Shown here one piece after another: positions 30,857-32,844 of a stretch of DNA of 32,844 bases (the first letter of the stretch is position 1; the number at the start of each line of letters is the position of its first letter). The notes beneath the pieces are model-generated. The model was given only the letters and a program-made list of their open reading frames with translations, ran no database searches and was not told where the DNA came from. The position numbers and the translations under genes are program-made. The stretch is from Actinomycetota bacterium (GTDB lineage Bacteria; Actinomycetota; Acidimicrobiia; Acidimicrobiales; WLNW01). Where the stretch lies: positions 1-32,844 of the forward strand of contig WLNW01000019.1 of assembly GCA_009699605.1 (NCBI GenBank), given 5' to 3'.

Positions 30857-30907
30857 TTCGCGTACACGACCGGCTCAGGGACTTGCGCGAGAATGGGACC
30901 GATCGCC

Positions 30908-31639
30908 ATGCGGACCCGCCTGCCAGCACTTCTCCAACCACCTATCGGCTTTGCCCATCGCGGTGCTCGAGCCCACGCCGACGAGAACACCATCGGTGCC
31001 TTCGATCTGGCCCGACGCCTGGGCGCAACAGGGCTCGAAAGTGACGCGTGGCTTACTCGGGACGGCGAGGTCGTCCTCGACCACGACGGCGTGGTGGGTC
31101 GCTGGCCGAACCGGCGCAGCATCCGATCGGTCGATCGCGCCGCGCTCCCCCGCCACCTGCCCACGCTCGATGACCTCTTCGAACACGTCGGGCCCGACAT
31201 GCCGCTCTCGCTCGATCTCAAGGACCCCGACACCTTCGGTCCGACCGTGGCCATCGCCCGACGTCACGGTGCGCACGGGTGTCTGTGGCTGTGCCATCCC
31301 GACGTGGACCTGCTTCGCCGTTGGCGAAGCGAAGACGCGACGGTGCGCCTCGTGCACTCGACGCGCAAGAAGTCGTGCGCTGGTGGCCTCGAGCGCCATG
31401 TCGCGCGACTCGCCGAGGAAGGGATCGACGCGTTGAACATGCCGGCCTCTGACTGGACCGGCGGCAACGTGGCCCTGGCCCACCGATTCAACCGGTACGC
31501 CTTCGCATGGGATGCCCAGCTCGACCGGGTGCTCGTCTCACTTCTCGACATGGGCATCGATGGCGTGTTCTCCGACTGGTCCGACCGCATGGCCGACGCG
31601 TTCGCCCGCTTCGGCATGGGGCCGAAGCCCGGCGCATAG
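30908..31639 (+). CDS. Glycerophosphodiester phosphodiesterase
   Basis: This 243-aa GDPD-family enzyme should cut glycerophosphodiesters to glycerol-3-phosphate and an alcohol. Key residues are His17-Arg18 (AHRG), Glu26-Asn27-Thr28, Glu44 and Asp46 (LESDAW) and His59 in LDHDG, all in the usual order on a TIM barrel. The C-terminal GIDGVFSDWSDRM is the standard last barrel strand. There is no signal peptide, so it is cytoplasmic. ATG 30908 gives a normal length; an in-frame ATG at 30893 would add five residues. It is divergent from the Tat unit and convergent with lepB. Confidence 0.92.
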   Translation: MRTRLPALLQPPIGFAHRGARAHADENTIGAFDLARRLGATGLESDAWLTRDGEVVLDHDGVVGRWPNRRSIRSVDRAALPRHLPTLDDLFEHVGPDMPLSLDLKDPDTFGPTVAIARRHGAHGCLWLCHPDVDLLRRWRSEDATVRLVHSTRKKSCAGGLERHVARLAEEGIDALNMPASDWTGGNVALAHRFNRYAFAWDAQLDRVLVSLLDMGIDGVFSDWSDRMADAFARFGMGPKPGA

Positions 31640-31804
31640 GCGCGCCGCTCCCCTCGCCCACTGCGGTAGCCGGGCTATCGCGTGATCGTTGCCGGCGGGT
31701 CCGCGTGCGCGTCGCGCATCGCTGTCCTCGGCGAATCGAGTTGGCAGAGGGGGATGAGCGGGACGAGTGGAAGAGCTAGAAGGCGGACCGCGGGCGACGG
31801 GCGG
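31640..31804. other. Convergent intergenic region, GDPD to lepB
   Basis: This 165-nt gap between two convergent genes has no convincing gene. A small near-palindrome TAGCCGGGCTA lies around 31667-31677, too short to call a terminator. Confidence 0.4.
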
Positions 31805-32776
31805 CTACAGAAAACCGATCTTGCTCAGCGGCCACACCTTGACGAACGCCCGGCCGACGATGAGGTCTTCGTCGACAGGACCGAACACGCGGCTGTCATG
31901 GCTGTGACCGCGGTTGTCACCCATAACCCAAACGTGGCCTTCGGGGATCGTGCACTTGGTGATCTCGGTCGACGGGTTGGCGCACCCCTGCACCCAGCCG
32001 ATTTTCTGACCGATGTCGCCCAGGTCCTTGATGTATCCCTCGGTGAGCTTCTGGGGGCCCTCTCCGCGATCGATGTACATGGCGTTGCCCTGCTGTTCGA
32101 TCGTTTCGCCGGGCAGCGCGATGACCCGCTTGATGAGGTCGTTGATCTTGCTCGTCTCGCCCGCGGGCTTCTCGAACACGATGATGTCGCCTCGGCGCAC
32201 GTCGTGGGCCTTGTAGCTGAGCTTGTTGACCAGCAGGCGATCTTTGACTTCGAGCGTCGACTCCATCGACTCGGACGGGATGTAGAACGCCTGGAACGCA
32301 ACCGCTCGGATCAGGAAGGCCACGAGCAGCGCGCCGACGATCACCCCGCCCCATTCGAGCCAGCTGCGCATGCGCTTGTCCATACCCGTCGGTTCGTCCT
32401 CGATGTCGGCGGACGCCGGGTTGACGAACGCGTCGGGGATCGGATCGGCGGGCGAACCGGAGCGTGGATTGTCGAGCCTCGTCGCCGCGCCACCGATCGT
32501 GCCCGCGTTGGGCATGGCGGTGCTGGACTCGGGAGCCGGGCGCGGCCGGGGATTCGCCGCGACCCTCGCCGCGGAGACCACTGCGGTCGCGGCGACCGGG
32601 ACGCTCGCAGGTGTGGCCGACGCAGGTGTGGCCGACGCGGCTGGCTGGAGATCGGGGGCCGGTGCGGGACGGGCTTCTTCGGCTCGGCGGCGCGCTCGTT
32701 CGAGGATGTCCTCGACCCATCGGGGGTCAGAGGGGTCGAGGGGCGAATCGCGAGGGGGATCGGTGGGGTCGGTCAC
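31805..32776 (-). CDS. lepB: Signal peptidase I
   Basis: This 323-aa S26-family protein removes signal peptides on the outer face of the membrane. The catalytic Ser170 is in PSESMEST and Lys216 in LIKRVIALPG; box E is GDNRGHSHDSR (287-297). One membrane helix lies at about 143-160. The N-terminal 130 residues are a long Ala/Pro-rich, probably disordered cytoplasmic extension with a SATPA duplication, much longer than in minimal enzymes. It starts with GTG inside a GTGA overlap with an upstream frame. It is convergent with the GDPD gene. Confidence 0.95.
   Translation of the reverse strand: MTDPTDPPRDSPLDPSDPRWVEDILERARRRAEEARPAPAPDLQPAASATPASATPASVPVAATAVVSAARVAANPRPRPAPESSTAMPNAGTIGGAATRLDNPRSGSPADPIPDAFVNPASADIEDEPTGMDKRMRSWLEWGGVIVGALLVAFLIRAVAFQAFYIPSESMESTLEVKDRLLVNKLSYKAHDVRRGDIIVFEKPAGETSKINDLIKRVIALPGETIEQQGNAMYIDRGEGPQKLTEGYIKDLGDIGQKIGWVQGCANPSTEITKCTIPEGHVWVMGDNRGHSHDSRVFGPVDEDLIVGRAFVKVWPLSKIGFL
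32607..32636. repeat. 15-bp tandem duplication in lepB
   Basis: Two perfect head-to-tail copies of GCAGGTGTGGCCGAC encode the repeated SATPA in the disordered N-terminal arm of signal peptidase I. The in-frame length suggests slippage. Confidence 0.85.
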
Positions 32777-32844
32777 GCCGGTGGGCCTTTGCGGGGATCG
32801 GAACTGCGGGGATCGGCGCCCGCGTCATCGCGCGCAAGCGAGGC
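32773..32844 (-). CDS. C-terminal end of an upstream gene (partial)
   Basis: On the minus strand a frame entering from the right edge ends at TGA 32775-32773, overlapping the GTG of lepB as GTGA. The visible 23 residues (ASLARDDAGADPRSSDPRKG...) are polar. Many actinobacteria have rplS upstream of lepB, so this may be the tail of that or another gene. The identity cannot be read, and the overlap is the only support. Confidence 0.4.
   Translation of the reverse strand, partial: ASLARDDAGADPRSSDPRKGPPA

Noticed and set aside
1-32844. tRNA, rRNA, insertion sequences, integrases or phage genes
   Set aside because: I looked for transposase motifs and for structured RNA in the gaps and saw none; nearly all sequence is coding.

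Overview
The window is a dense, GC-rich stretch of bacterial chromosome. It has frequent GTG starts, short intergenic gaps and many stop/start overlaps of the ATGA or GTGA type. The gene content points to an actinobacterium, probably of the Acidimicrobiia/Ilumatobacter kind: a DUF4193-type zinc-ribbon protein, a Tat–HelY gene string, many SDR, VOC, PaaI-thioesterase and acyl-CoA dehydrogenase genes, and a long two-domain ThyX. The taxonomic placement is inference from gene content. No rRNA, tRNA, CRISPR array, transposase or integrase was seen.

Positions 1-14900 are a catabolic, accessory-like region of mostly single genes or pairs on both strands. In order it holds an acyl-CoA dehydrogenase coupled to a partial gene at the left edge, a small unknown protein, a two-part PaaI-type thioesterase, a VOC protein, a 14-TM MFS exporter, a luciferase-like flavin oxidoreductase, a tiny membrane protein, an enoyl-CoA hydratase, a zinc alcohol dehydrogenase, a metallophosphoesterase, three SDRs, a dimeric alpha-beta-barrel protein, two more thioesterases, a deoxyribonucleotidase-like HAD protein, a SnoaL-like protein and an epoxide-hydrolase-like alpha/beta hydrolase. 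Together they suggest breakdown of fatty acids, sterols or other acyl-CoA-linked substrates. No single named pathway is complete here.

Positions 14895-25577 change to housekeeping and conserved actinobacterial genes: a DEAD-box RNA helicase with a DbpA-type C-terminus, a VOC protein, YqgE/AlgH, a long protein with an R/P/D/G-rich tandem-repeat linker, then a four-gene minus-strand operon (DUF4193-like zinc ribbon, unknown helical protein, GNAT acetyltransferase, Nudix hydrolase). These are followed by a three-LysM membrane protein behind a good sigma-70-like promoter, the two-domain ThyX homologue and an M20 amidohydrolase.

Positions 25616-30771 form a minus-strand transcription unit: zinc-ribbon protein, small membrane protein, TatA/B, TatC, the Ski2-like helicase HelY and a YegS-C-terminal-like protein. 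The last three junctions are tightly coupled. A GDPD phosphodiesterase is divergent from it. The window ends with signal peptidase I (lepB), whose GTG start overlaps the stop of an upstream frame running off the right edge.

The most interesting observations are the ThyX tandem fusion whose two halves keep complementary pieces of the ThyX signature, the stacked inverted repeats between thyX and the LysM gene, a paralogous thioesterase in which HGG has become QGG, and a recurring -10-like hexamer 6-9 nt before start codons, which suggests many leaderless mRNAs. No clearly new multi-gene system was found.
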